This document shows, in pieces, positions 1 through 13,649 of a stretch of 64,000 nucleotides of DNA (positions are counted from its first letter, which is position 1; every line of letters begins with the position of its first letter). The notes beneath the pieces were generated by a model, which saw only the letters and a program-made list of their open reading frames with translations, did not search any database and had not been told where the DNA came from. The translations under genes and the position numbers were made by a program. Source of the DNA: Alnus glutinosa (Eukaryota; Streptophyta; Magnoliopsida; Fagales; Betulaceae); NCBI RefSeq assembly GCF_958979055.1, contig NC_084886.1, forward strand, positions 52,063,102 to 52,127,101. The letters are read 5' to 3'.

Positions 1-452
1 AAAAATTATGAAAAAGACCTAAATGCTCTATATTTTTAAGAAAAACAAAAAACAAAGGGTGGTTGTAGCCACCCCCATTTGGCCAAAGGGGTGGCCGATG
101 CACACCCCTATCTAGCCGGAACGATGGTGGCAAGCTACCCTCATGGCCCATGGGGGTGGTTCAGCCACCCCCAAACCCTTAGGGAGTGACCATTGCCACT
201 CTTCTCCTTTTTTTTTTCTTTTTAAATGATGACATTTTGGAAATTTACACGTGTACGTAGGGCAATTTTAAAAATTTTGTACAAAAAAATGCATGTGCGA
301 CGCACGTGAGCCATTTTTCATCAAAGAAGACGCAAATGGCTAATGGAATGCTTACCTTGAAAAATTTGGAAACTTTGTTGGGGTATTTTTAAACATCGGA
401 AGCAAAAGTAAAAAAATGATCAAACTTTAGGAGGTAAAATATAGTTTTCCCT
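1..452. mobile_element. Mutator-type MITE, left part outside the window
   Basis: This is the right-hand part of a non-coding element whose complete paralogue lies at 6373-6973. Both contain the GC-rich block around AGCCACCCCCAT and GGGGTGGCC, followed by a right arm that reads towards TTTGACCA and GGGAAAA on the opposite strand. The element ends where the text changes to the chitinase-unit flank (AGTTGACTTTCCCAACCC) shared with 6985. It is present in both A units, so it was inserted before they duplicated. No coding capacity is seen. Confidence 0.6.
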
Positions 453-499
453 TTTTTTTTAGTTGACTTTCCCAACCCAAGTTTTACCCTAAATATTTA

Positions 500-683
500 G
501 AGGAATATTAGAACTCCTTCTAGTGTTCTTCTGGTGTCCATCTCGAAAGATATAAATGTAATAAAAAAAAATAAAAAATTGCATCCATGTCATCCAAAAG
601 AATATAAATGTAATTTTTTTATTACATTTATGTCCTTCCAGATGGACACTAGAAAAACACTAGAAGGAACTCTAACATTCCTC
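500..683. mobile_element. MITE with 9-bp target duplication (Mutator type)
   Basis: A 184-bp foldback element. The left end reads GAGGAATATTAGAACTCC and the reverse complement of the right end reads GAGGAATGTTAGAGTTCC. The match continues for roughly 70 bp on each side around a short A/T-rich centre. It is flanked by perfect 9-bp direct repeats AAATATTTA (491-499 and 684-692). The paralogous unit near 7013 has a single AAATATTTA and no insert, so the empty site is visible. The 9-bp duplication fits the Mutator superfamily. Confidence 0.85.
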
Positions 684-692
684 AAATATTTA

Positions 693-2574
<1,882 letters not shown>

Positions 2575-3317
2575 ATGATCAAATGCCCTGATGAATAAGT
2601 TACATGCCCTGATGAATAAGTTACCCATGCAATTGGGTTTTTGGGTTTTCCAATCTATGGAGTGTAACCTAGCTAGCTTGCTAGCCTCTGAATAAGTTGT
2701 AGATCAATTAATATATATATATATATATACATATTTCATGACAACTAGCCTTTTCGTACGCTTTATTTATTACCCTTTGACTTTTCGATGAAGTTGGTAA
2801 TGCCATATATATCCTGGTTTTGCATTTTCATTGAATGGCATTGGATTTAGAGGACTGAAACATTGTTCCACTATTTATAAAAGACATCGCTGTTTTTATG
2901 TCATTTATTCGGAACAAAACTCGAATACGGGAAATAGTTTGTGGAGGGCAAGTAACCGTCCCCAACCTCCTCTTTGTATTAAATAAATGAGTTTTAATGA
3001 CATTAAAGGACATTTTTACATTAAAACTCACTTGTTTAATAAAAAGAGAAGGCAAGGGGACCTGTCCCCTTGCATATCAGGGCTCCTTGAATACACTCTC
3101 TTAGCCTTGCATTACCGACTTACCGTGCGTAATACTTTTGTTAAAGTAAAGAAATTATCCGTAAGTATTTTATAAAGATCTTTAAAAGCCATAAAATCAG
3201 TTGGAAGATCATAAAACATATAGTTATGGAGCCAATAACAATATTAATTAAGTACTTTATTTTTTTTATCAATTTAAACTTTTGGAACTATAATTTAACA
3301 TGGTTTCAAAAAATAAA
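2575..3317. other. 3' flank of A1
   Basis: Contains the 3' UTR region, with a short direct repeat of ATGCCCTGATGAATAAGTTA at 2584-2625 and a (TA)n run near 2710-2729. It is closely matched by the 3' flanks of A2 (11309-11930) and A3 (61712-62270). No gene is seen. Confidence 0.6.
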
Positions 3318-3585
3318 GGAAAAAATATAAAAAATCCTCCTGAATTAATAGCCGTTATTATAATAGCCCTTTAAATTTTCAACTGCACCAATATAATATG
3401 ACTCATCAAACTACCAAAATGTGCCAAAAATATCACTTTTATCGAAATATAAATCGCATTAGTACGCTCAAAATAAATATGACATTAGCATGGATAGTTC
3501 GATGGGTCACATTAATACGCTTGAAAATTTAGTGAGCTATTCTAAAATCGTTTGTTAGTTTAGGGGGCTTTTTTATATTTTTCCC
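3318..3585. mobile_element. MITE with GGAAAAAATATAAAA-type inverted ends
   Basis: The left end GGAAAAAATATAAAAAATCC is matched by the reverse complement of the right end, GGGAAAAATATAAAAAAGCC. The flanks carry AAATAAA on both sides, compatible with a 7-9 bp duplication, though they are A-rich and so weak evidence. The same element occupies the same place in the A2 unit (11935-12211), so it predates that duplication. Non-coding. Confidence 0.65.
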
Positions 3586-4140
3586 AAATAAAAATTTTGT
3601 GTAAAGTTTAACCCCTCTCAAACTACCACATAATTCATAATTTCCTTCCAAACTTTCAATTTGGATAATGTCTCTCAAACTACCAAAAATAGTCAATGTT
3701 CCTCCAATGACAAAAATACCCTTAATAGAATAAAATAAAAAAACTAAAAATTAAAATAAAATAAAAAACTAAAAAAAAAAAAAAACTAAAAAAAAAAACT
3801 AAAACTAAAAAAGAAAATGAACAAAGAAATAAATAAAAATAAAGGGTGGCCAAATTTAAAAATTTTGAAAATAAAAATAAAATAAAATAGTCATTTAAAA
3901 AAAAAAAATCTCTTGCTTTTTCAGAGAAATTAAAAAATTTGGCTTTTAAAAAAAATTAAAATTTTTCTTTTTTTTTAAATAATAATTTAGTTTCTTTTTT
4001 CAAACAAATTAAAAAAAAAAAAAATTCTTATTTTTTTTTTTAAAAAAAATCTCATTTTTTTTTAAAAAAAAAATTATAAGGATATTTTTATTTTATTAAA
4101 AAGAATTCTAAAGTCATTTTTGTCTTTTAACACATCCTCC
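3586..4140. repeat. A/T homopolymer-rich spacer
   Basis: Long alternating runs of A and T, for example around 3770-3800 and 3960-4070, with a copy in the A2 unit at 12212-12640. It starts with a sequence about CTCTCAAACTACCA that is repeated in degenerate form. No coding signal. Confidence 0.6.
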
Positions 4141-4671
4141 TCTTCTTCTTGTACGTCTTGCTGTTGACAAGTTACAACACTCGAAGTGGAAGAGATAACT
4201 TCTCTGGGTGCTTATTCAGGGCATAAACGATGCGCTTTAATTTGATCCAACGGTACCCTTCATATTGGATCCATTCGAGGCCAAAACTAATTTTGTTCTT
4301 ATGGGAAATCCGAACAAAATCTTAATTTACAGATGGAGCGAGCAATAGAAGTAGGAACACGTACACTTCATGGATGGTACTTTAGGTTCCCGATAAACAC
4401 AAATAATCTTTTTAATTAAACAGATCATAGACATAAAGTGACATCGAATTCCGTTCTTGTTGAGGTATAGTTTAACTTTAATATAATTTTTTTAATTAAA
4501 CAGATCAGACCCATCAATCTTAATCGGCTAATTTTGTGTTGGGTCGTATCCAAAAAATTTCAACCTTAAATGTTGTGTGTATTGGATTCAAATTATGTTA
4601 AGACATTGATATAAAATTATATAAGTCAACTTTAACTTAATTCATTTAATTAAACAAGTCAAACTCACTTA

Positions 4672-4872
4672 TTGAAACCATTGACAATACTGCATTGAAA
4701 GAGATGTTTCGCAACAAAGCATTAAATGAGACGTTACACAGCAATTATGATCAGTTCATTGATAAATCAATGAATACTAAATAAGTTTGATTATATAACG
4801 GCTGTGTAACGTCTCATTTAATGCTTTGATTTGTTGTATAATATTTCTTTCAATGCAGTCATGGTCTCGATA
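4672..4872. mobile_element. Foldback MITE, short form
   Basis: Two arms of about 60 bp, meeting at AATGAGACGTTACACAGC on the left and GCTGTGTAACGTCTCATT on the right, with a loop of about 55 bp. The outer ends read ACTGCATTGAAAGA and its complement. The A2 unit carries the same arms around a much longer centre (13650-14320). Confidence 0.65.
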
Positions 4873-5143
4873 CCTTTAAAATTAAAAATGAAACAACTTT
4901 GCCAATAGTGCAGCAATGTAAGATTTTTTATTTTTTCTAAATTGGACTTTTATTTAAAGATATGTTATCTGTACATTTCTCATTAATATTATCAATTATA
5001 TATTTTTTATGATAGAAAGACAAGAAGAAAAAATGAACTATTTCTCTCTTATTAAAGAATAACTTTAATTAGTCCAATAAAAATGCTCTTTAAGTTTCAG
5101 GCTACACTAGTCTTGTGGAATGTGGATAGCTATCTAGCCACCT

Positions 5144-5428
5144 CTAGAGAAGTCCAAAACCACAACCACAACCATTTTTTCCAAGAAAATTATCAAAATC
5201 TTCCAAAACAACGTGATCTTCGGAGAATCTAATATAAATCAAGAAGTCATGTTGTGACAAAGCTGCTTCCAAACACAAACTGGAGGGTAACGTGGCATGA
5301 TCAATATGTTCAGGAAAATCTGTCCTCTTTTTAGTTTGATTGATGGGTATGCTCGACTTGTCAGTTGTCAGCTGCTGAATTGGGGCAAGAATGTGGAAAA
5401 TTGTTAGCGTTGAACAGACTTTTTCCAC
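5144..5428 (-). pseudogene. Unidentified coding relic repeated beside the chitinases
   Basis: An open frame of 94 residues on the minus strand, containing SEDHVVLEDFDNFLG and a glycine/cysteine-rich end. I do not recognise the family. Related minus-strand text recurs at 15640-15960, 31420-31500, 41030-41110, 58430-58480 and 62280-62310, usually as FYDxEDDHIVLED or similar. It is therefore a conserved part of the duplicated unit, possibly the last exon of a former neighbour gene. The other copies are shorter or interrupted, so I treat it as a relic. Confidence 0.3.
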
Positions 5429-5820
5429 CCAGACAAGAATTGATGGCTACAGATTTGGATAGGATGTAATTAACCGTTTCTAGAGCATGAACAAGGCAAA
5501 TAAAATAATTTCATATTTGAAATGAAAATGATCCTATTCGGGGCAAGTTCAATCGGCCCACGGAAGAGACCCAACAACCAATTGGTCTAGATTGACCCAA
5601 TTTGACATTAGCCTATCACTGTAGATTCCACCATCAAGTCGAAGTTGACATTCAGATACTTAACGAACGTACGCTTAACTCAAAAAACTATCCATTGAAA
5701 AAAGTCCAGTAATACAAAGATCAGTGGGAATTAACTCCCTGAGGGGGTCATGCAAAAACAACTAAGGCTTCAAAGAGCAGCCTAAGCCAAGAGAGCTAAT
5801 CGATCTGTCACTAATTTCAT

Positions 5821-5824
<4 letters not shown>

Positions 5825-5862
<38 letters not shown>
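5825..5862. repeat. (ATA)n microsatellite
   Basis: About a dozen uninterrupted AAT/ATA trinucleotides followed by AAAT units. It is not present at the corresponding place in the A2 unit. Confidence 0.9.
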
Positions 5863-5869
<7 letters not shown>

Positions 5870-5870
<1 letters not shown>

Positions 5871-6372
5871 AATAAAACACTCCAAAACCCCATCAGCCAC
5901 CTACTAATAGGAGATGGCTATTTACCATCCAAGGAATTTATCCTAACTCTAACATTGAAGATAATTACTGAGACGTTAGGTTTTTAGTGTGTTGACAAAT
6001 CCATGCCTTAATTAAACACATGGTATTTGGGTAGTTGAGTTGTAATGTTTAGGTTTTGAGTTTTGGTTGAGTTGATGTAAAAGTTGGTTCAAGGCATAAA
6101 GAATTCCAGACATTATTCAATACTTTGATCGATGCACAATCAACTTCTCTCAACCGAACTAGTGTGACATGGGTTTTTTCAATTCTTGAGAGTTCTATCG
6201 ACACTTTGATTGATGTTTGATCAAAAGAAGTAGTGCATTGAAGATGATACATATACATGAGAGTTTGATCGATTCCACGATTGATGTTGAATCAATTGAA
6301 TGTGTACATCAAGTGGAATATTGAAACCTAAGATTTCGATGGAGCGAACTTGCAAGAGCCTTTTTTTCTTTG
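5870..6372. other. Spacer between the A1 and A2 units
   Basis: AT-rich spacer without a recognisable gene. It contains scattered copies of a GATCGAT-type motif (for example TTGATCGATGCACAATC), too irregular to call a repeat array. Confidence 0.4.
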
Positions 6373-6973
6373 GGAAAAATATATTTTATCCTCCCAAAGT
6401 TCGATCATTTTTTCCCTTTTTACCTCTAATGTTTAAAAAGTGGCAATATGCCCAACAAAGTTTTTGAATTTTTCAATATAAGCACTATGTTAATTATTTC
6501 TGTCCTCTTTAACATAAATTATGGAAAGGACCTAAATGCCCCTATTTTTTTAATGAGAAAAGAAGAAGAAGAAGAAAAAAAAAACAAAAAAAACAAAGGG
6601 GTGGTCGTAGCCACCCCCATTCGGCCGAAGGGGTGGCCAATCCACCCCCATCTGGCTGGAATGAGGGTGGCAAGCTACCCCCATGGCCCATGGGAGTGGC
6701 CGTAGCCACTCTCTTTTTTATTTTTACTTTTAAATGAGATCATTTAGGAAATTAACACGTGTATATGGGGCAATTTTAAAAATTTTGTACAAAAAAATGC
6801 ATGTGCGGCGCAAGTGAACCATTTTTCGTCAAAAAAGATGGAAATGGCTAACAGAGTACTTACATTGAAAAATTTGAAAAAAAAAAACTTTGTTGGGTAA
6901 ATAGCCACTTTTTAAATATTGTAAGCAAAAGTGAAAAAGTGGTCAAACTTTAGGAAGTAAAATGTGTTTTCCT
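6373..6973. mobile_element. Mutator-type non-autonomous element, complete copy
   Basis: About 600 bp with inverted ends of roughly 110-120 bp. The left end starts GGGAAAAATATATTTTA and contains CAACAAAGTTTTTGAA. The right end is its complement and finishes TGTGTTTTCC. Both sides border TTTTCTT, a possible target duplication that is weakened by low complexity. The centre holds the same CCACCCCCAT block as 1-210. No coding capacity. Confidence 0.6.
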
Positions 6974-7276
6974 TTTCTTAATTGACTTTCCCAACCCCGC
7001 CAAGTTTTACCGTAAATATTTAAGTCTCAGTTACACGATTTTGAGAGAGTGTAGTTGTTCCAAAAACCTTGGAGAGAAAATCAAAACTACTTGAACCAAA
7101 CAAATATTCCTAACCTCCTTGTTTATATGATTAAACTACAATAAACCTTCATTCATCAGATTTTTGGGTTGCAGCGAGCGACTTCGTTCGTGGAGGGAAC
7201 ATAAAGTTATAAAACAAACAATAACCTTTCAATTAAGAAGATAAACATTATCTAAAACTTCTAATTAGTCGTATGA

Positions 7277-8582
7277 TAAAATCTAGGAAAAAATACAATT
7301 TGCCCTCCAAAGTTAATCACCCAAATTGCAATCTTGCCTCCAAAGTGAAAAATTTGCAATAGACCCCAACAAAGTTTCAAAAATTTGCAATGTAGCCATT
7401 TCGTTAGCTGATTCCATCTTCCTTGACAGAAAGTACTGCACATGCGCCACACATGCGATTTTTGGTCCCGATTTCACGAAAATGCCCTCATTTTTCCAAG
7501 CCCTTGCCATGGCCTTTGACACAGCCACCAAATCCACTCTCCAATGCCTTCTCTACGCAATTTTTCTTTGGAGATTGGGAAAGATATTCAGTATCAGAGC
7601 GGAGAGGAGATTGAAAGAAAGCCTTCAATTCGTCAAAAACTACATGAACGATGCCATCACAGTACATAAGGAATCTATGTTAGATGATTTACTCTCTCGC
7701 TTCATCAACAAACGTGACGTCGACGGCAAAACCTTCTCAATGTCCGTCCTCCAATGCATCGCTCTGAACTTCGTCCTCGCCGACCGCGACATGTTGTTAG
7801 TGGTGCTGAGCTGGTTCTTCTGGCTCATCATGCACTACTCGGAGGTCGAGGACAAGATCGTCAAGGAGATATCAATGGTCCTGAACAACAAACGAGGCGC
7901 CCACCACCGAAAATGGGTCCAAGAGCCATTGGTTTTTGATGAGGCAGACCAACTGGTCTACCTGAAAGCCAAACTAGCCGAAACGCTGCATTTGTTCCTA
8001 TATGTGCCAGAGGACTTCAAGTATATCTTCTTAGAGGATGTTTTGCCAAAAAACACGTCCATACCAGCCGATTCGATGGTGACATATTCAATATATTCGG
8101 TTGGGAGGACGAAGAGTATATGGGGTGAGGACTGCATGGAGTTCAAACTGGATCGGTGGCTCTCGACCGATGGAGATCGGTTTGAACCGCCCCAAGACGT
8201 GTACAAGTTCATGGCCTTCAATGCTGGACCCAGGACTTGGCTTACCTGCAAATGAAGTCTGTCGCTTTGGCTATGCTTTTGAGGTACTAGTTATCGTCGA
8301 ATCCTGATCACCGGGTGGAGTTGAAGATATCTCTCACGTTGTTCATGAAGAATGGGATCCACGTCAGCTCTTTGGTTGAAAAAGGAGGGAGGAAAATACG
8401 AGTAGAAAAATAAGGGCATTTTTTTGAAGTCGAGACCAAAAACAACACATGCAATACTTTCCATATGGGAAGACCGAATCAGCTATCGAAATGGCTACAT
8501 TGCAAATTTTTTCACTTTGGAGGCAAGATTACAATTTTGGTGAAAATTTAAAAGGGTAAATTGTAATTTTCCCTAAAATCTA
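7277..8582. mobile_element. Pack-MULE-like element carrying a P450 fragment
   Basis: The element itself is 7286-8573 (1288 bp), bounded by perfect 9-bp direct repeats TAAAATCTA (7277-7285 and 8574-8582). The left end reads GGAAAAAATACAATTTGCCC and the reverse complement of the right end reads GGGAAAATTACAATTTACCC. The inverted arms extend for about 170-210 bp each and include CTTGCCTCCAAAGTGAAAAA on both sides. The A1 unit at about 950-958 holds the empty site with a single copy of the 9-mer (ATAAAATCTAAG). Long inverted ends, a 9-bp duplication and host-gene cargo are the hallmarks of a gene-capturing Mutator-like element. Confidence 0.88.
7485..8385 (+). pseudogene. CYP86B: Captured CYP86B-type cytochrome P450 fragment
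   Basis: Covers roughly the C-terminal 300 residues of a CYP86 fatty-acid omega-hydroxylase; the N-terminal part is absent. Recognisable blocks are LADRDMLLVVLSWFFWL (I helix; the family has AGRDT), AETLHLFLYVPEDF (K helix; the ExxR arginine is replaced by H), FKLDRWLSTDGDRFEPP and KFMAFNAGPRT. Just after GPR the heme-ligand cysteine block is missing: compared with the family text, about 16 nt are gone and the frame shifts, so QMKSVALAML is found in another frame. It then carries a stop in LLRY-stop-LSS. The N-terminus, the heme cysteine and the ExxR arginine are all lost, so it cannot be an active P450. It lies entirely between the inverted ends of the Pack-MULE-like element. Confidence 0.87.
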
Positions 8583-8987
8583 AGATAAGCCTCGCTCATT
8601 CTTGTAAGCAATTGGTAGCTTTCTTCTTTTAACAAGGGTATGCATGTATTTTGGATCCAACCCACGGAAAAGGACTTGGAGGGGTAAAGTTACCATCCAT
8701 TGTGTTGTTTATAAAAAGGATAAGATATTAAGATAAGCAGTTAGCATATACATTAGCATCTTCTAGATCGAAGAGAGTTGGAAATTTATGTCCCTTCGAA
8801 ATTGCCAATAAGGCTAGAACCATTTGTTTAGAAGTCAAATCTGCAGATATTAATTAGGGTTTTTTTCTAAACAACTTGATCCTCAAATCCTAGAAGTTAT
8901 ACCAACAAACTAGTCATCATGACCAGGCATATAGCTACTTTCAAGTACAGACTATTGGCAGATAGATCAGCCAGTCATAAATGGATA
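8583..8987. other. A2 unit 5' flank
   Basis: Positions 8577-8800 repeat 955-1170 of the A1 unit closely. After about 8800 the sequence is private to this unit. No gene is seen. Confidence 0.55.
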
Positions 8988-9362
8988 CATTTCATCATCA
9001 TCTCTCTCGGATGGCTAAGTGGGAAGCAGTTAAAGTTAATTAACAAGAAAGCTAGCAATCAGGCTCATCTAGTGGCTAAATCGGCTGCCCTCATACATCT
9101 CTTAATTGAAAATAATAAATAGATTCTAAACCAACCATAACTAAATAATTCACCAAATATGTAAAGTAGTAAACTGCATTTCATCATCATCTCTCTCGGA
9201 TGGCTAAGTGGAAAGTATTTAAAGTTAATTAACAAGAAAGCTAGCAATCAGGCTCATCTAGTGGCTAAATCGACTGCCCTCATACATCTTAATTGAAAAT
9301 AATAACTAGTCTCTAAACCAACCATAACTAAACAATTCAGCAAATATGTAAAGTAGTAAAGC
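8988..9362 (+). repeat. Two tandem copies of a 189-bp sequence
   Basis: The first copy starts CATTTCATCATCATCTCTC at 8988 and the second at 9177. They are nearly identical to GTAAAGTAGTAAA at their ends. One frame of each reads NQAHLVAKSA, faintly like the C-terminal end of plant retroelement RNase H domains, but it is too short to assign. Confidence 0.8.
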
Positions 9363-10200
9363 AGTTAAAATGGATATTTGGTTACGAAGTGAAAACTCTT
9401 TGAACTCAAAGAGAAAAAATACTTTGGGATAGCCAAACCTAGAAAATCAATTAATTACGAAGAAACAACGAATTACAAGATGTTCATACTTATAAAACAT
9501 TTGCAGTTATCACACTCTTGAATTATAACAAGTGATCCACTTGTCTGCTTCTCTCTCCAGAACCTCTAAAGAGTTTTTCTTCTTGATTTTCCTTAATCGG
9601 AACTCTAGTTGGCTTCAATTGTTCAAGGTTGATGGTTAAACTAAAAAATCTAAGGGATATACAACATAAATCAATCCAGGTCTAATATCCTCTCTTAGCA
9701 CACATAATTTCAGGCTAAAATTCTTAATAAACTTTTGCCTAGAAACCTCTTTAAATATGCTTTAGAAACCCTAATACAAGTCAGGAATGGATTCCTAAGC
9801 GGTGGCTTCTGAACAGGTTATTACCGTGTCCGGACACAATGAAGAAAGTAAACTTTTTGTAATTTCGGTTCGGACAAGAGAACCATTTGTCCGAACATAA
9901 GAAGAAAATCGATCTTTCTGTGAGTTCTGTCCGGACACATGAAGAGAATTGATCTTTCTGTAAGTCCTGTCCGGACACGGCTTTTGACTGTTCAAACAAA
10001 CTAGACTTCTTGAGACTTTTCTTCTCAGAAAAATAAACAAACTTTTGTCACTTGAATGAAGCTAAGAAATAAAACTAACATTAATTATGGGTATTATTCT
10101 TGTAATTCCTCCTTATTTTCTTTTCTCTCTGCCTTATTGTAGCCTTTCTTAATTAATTTCCTGTATTACTCCAAAAAAAAAAAAAAAACAGGCTATATAT
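9363..10200. other. Unidentified insertion-like stretch
   Basis: It has no counterpart in the A1 unit. Positions 9820-9985 hold degenerate tandem units of about 40-60 bp, each with the palindrome TGTCCGGACA or a variant plus a GAAGA/GATCTTTCTGT block. The right part (10085-10200) reads like the end of a retroelement LTR or 3' UTR (CTTGTAATTCCTCC, GTATTACTCC, then a run of A). No reverse transcriptase or integrase coding is present, so the class is not settled. Confidence 0.35.
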
Positions 10201-10371
10201 AGGTCGTATGTAGTAATTAGAAGAATTCTAACTTGATTTTTGTTTTTTTTTTTTTTCATATTTTCTCTTTGCTCCACAGAAGAATTAATGAATATTACCA
10301 ATTTGTTACCCGCAAGACACGACTCTCAAACTTTTCCTCCCTAACCCTTTGGACTCTCATGACCCCCGCAC

Positions 10372-10389
10372 CTATATATATATATATAT
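10372..10389 (+). promoter_or_regulatory. TATA tract of dead chitinase A2
   Basis: CCTATATATATATATATATG at the same distance from the ancestral ATG as in A1. The promoter-proximal sequence is preserved although the gene is broken. Confidence 0.5.
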
Positions 10390-10438
10390 GCATGCACTCA
10401 CTTCACCATTCACAATTAAGCCAAAGAAGAACCAAAAC

Positions 10439-11308
<870 letters not shown>

Positions 11309-11934
11309 ATCATCACATGCCCTAATGAATAAGTTACATATGCCCTGATGAACAAGTTACACATGCAATTAGGTTTCCCTATCTATGGTGTGTAACCTAG
11401 CTAACTAGCTAGCCTCTAAATAAGTGACAGGTCAATATATATACATATTTTATGACAACTAGCCTTTTTCGATCATACGCTTTATTACCCTCTGACTGTT
11501 CGATGAAGTTAGTATGCCATATATATCCTGGTTTTGCATTTTCATTGGATGGCAATGGATTTAGAGGACTCTGAAACATTGTTCCACTATAAAAGACATC
11601 GCTGCTTTTATATTATATATGTATTCACAACAGAGCTCGAATACATTCTCTTAGCTAATTGCATTACCGACTTACCGCAGTACTTTTGTTCAAGTAAAGA
11701 AATTATCCGTAAATATTTTATAAAGACCTTTAAAAGCTATAAAATTAGCTGGAATATCATAAAAAAACACACACACACACAATATATGGAGCCAATAACA
11801 ACCATAAAGTACCGAGGACGAAAATCTTCATTAATTCCATGCTCCTCCTTGTTAAAATTAATATTAATTAAATACTTGAATTTTTTTTTTTATCAATTTA
11901 AACTTTTGGAACTATAATTTAACATGGTTTCAAA
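11309..11934. other. 3' flank of A2
   Basis: Matches 2575-3317 with small indels, including a private (CA)n run at 11767-11780. No gene is seen. Confidence 0.55.
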
Positions 11935-12211
11935 AAAAGAAAAAAATATATAAAAAATCCTCCTGAACTAATAAGTAATTTTAGAATAGCCCTCTGAATT
12001 TTCAACTACACTAATGTGATCCATCAAACTACTAAAATGTGTTAAAGATACCACTTTTATCAAAATATAAATGGCATTAGTACACTCGAAATATATATGG
12101 CATTAGCATTGATGGTTTGATGGGTCACATTAGTACACTTGAAAATTCAATGAACTATTCTAAAATCATTTTTTAGTTCAGGGGGCTTTTTTATAATTTC
12201 TCCAAATAAAA
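11935..12211. mobile_element. MITE, orthologous to the one at 3318-3585
   Basis: Same GAAAAAATATATAAAAAATCC left end and GGGGGCTTTTTTATAATTT right end, at the same place in the duplicated unit. It was therefore inherited through the duplication, not inserted independently. It is followed to about 12640 by the same A/T-run spacer as at 3586-4140. Confidence 0.6.
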
Positions 12212-12747
12212 ATTTGGTGAAAAGTCTACATAATCCCTTCAAACTACCACCTAATTCACAATGTCTCCTCCAAACTTTCAATTTGGACAATGTCCCCCAA
12301 ACTACCAAAATAGTCATTTTCCCCCTAATGACGAAAATACCCTTAATAGAATAAAAACTAAAAATAAAATGAACAAAGAAATAAATAAAAATCAAGGGTG
12401 GCCAAATTTAAAAAATTTAAAAATAAAATAAAATAATCATTTTTTAAAAAAATTAAATTTTTTGTTTTTTCATAGAAATTAAAAATTTTCACTTTTTTTA
12501 AAAAGAAATAAAATTTTTGTTTTTTTAAATAATAATTTTCTTTTCTTTTTCAAACAAATTAAAAAAAATCTTTTTTTTTAAAAAAAAAAAAAATTATTAG
12601 ACTATTTTTATTTTATTAAAAAGAATTCTAAAATTATTTTTATCTTTTAACACATCCTCCTCTTCTTCTTGTACGTCTTGCTGTTAAGAAGTGACAACAT
12701 GCACTCTAAGTGGAAGAGATAACTTCTCTAGGTGCTTATTCAGGACA

Positions 12748-12934
12748 GAGCAGTGATCGGGAGGACCCTAGCTGGCCGCCTGGCCCCTTCCCTCTCTTTT
12801 TTAATAAACAAACCAATTTTATTGAAAAAATAAATAAAACAATAAGACAATTCACTTTTTGAATATAATTGATTTGTTTATTGAAAAGGAGAGGAAGGGG
12901 CGACTAGGGGTTCCCTAGCTCCCAATCACTGCTC
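12748..12934. mobile_element. MITE with 9-bp target duplication TTCAGGACA
   Basis: A 187-bp element. The left end reads GAGCAGTGATCGGGAGG and the reverse complement of the right end reads GAGCAGTGATTGGGAGC. Perfect 9-bp direct repeats TTCAGGACA lie at 12739-12747 and 12935-12943. The A1 unit around 4214-4224 has the uninterrupted site (TTATTCAGGGCATAAACG). It was inserted after the A1/A2 duplication. The 9-bp duplication indicates the Mutator superfamily. Confidence 0.88.
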
Positions 12935-13649
12935 TTCAGGACATAAACGATGCGCTTTAATTTGATCCAACGGTACCCTTCATATTGGATCCATTCGAGG
13001 CAAAAACTAATTTTGTTCTTATGGGAAATCCGAACAAAATCTTTACATATGGAGCGAGCAATAGATAAAAACGATTGGGGGATATGCAAACAAATATATA
13101 TGATCCGAAAAACCTCCCCAGAAAATGATATTTCTCAAAACATCTTTCGTACAATTGGGCACTGTAAAGTTAGGAAGATTTTTAAGCATATTTTCATGTC
13201 ATATTCAGTATTCACCTTTCAGGTGGTCTCTGCGATATATTAATGCAGAGTTTAAATTAATGAACCCACCAACTGAAGGTCCAAAAGTTGGCTGGGTGAA
13301 CTTCCGCAATTATAGGCCCTAGGTGGGCTACGGTAGTGTCCAAATCAAAACCTTATTTGGAAGCATATATAGCTGGTGAGGGGGATAAAAAATAAAAAAA
13401 AGTGACAATTTTTGGTCGCGTATCGAATTCGGTTGTTGTTGAGATATGGTTCAACCTTAATATGATCTTTTTAACTAAACGGATCAGACCCCTCAATTCT
13501 AATCCGCTAATTTCATTTTAGGTTCGTGAGTCGTGTCAAAAAAAATTCAACTTTAAATATTATATGTTGGGTTCGAATCATGTCGAGACATTGATATAAG
13601 ACTATATAAGTTAATTGTCATCATTTACTTAAATGAGTCAGACCCCTTT

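Noticed and set aside
7326-8255. 309-codon open frame as a working cytochrome P450 gene
   Set aside because: Its first part is the inverted repeat of a transposon, the N-terminal half of the enzyme is missing, and the heme cysteine block and ExxR arginine are lost.
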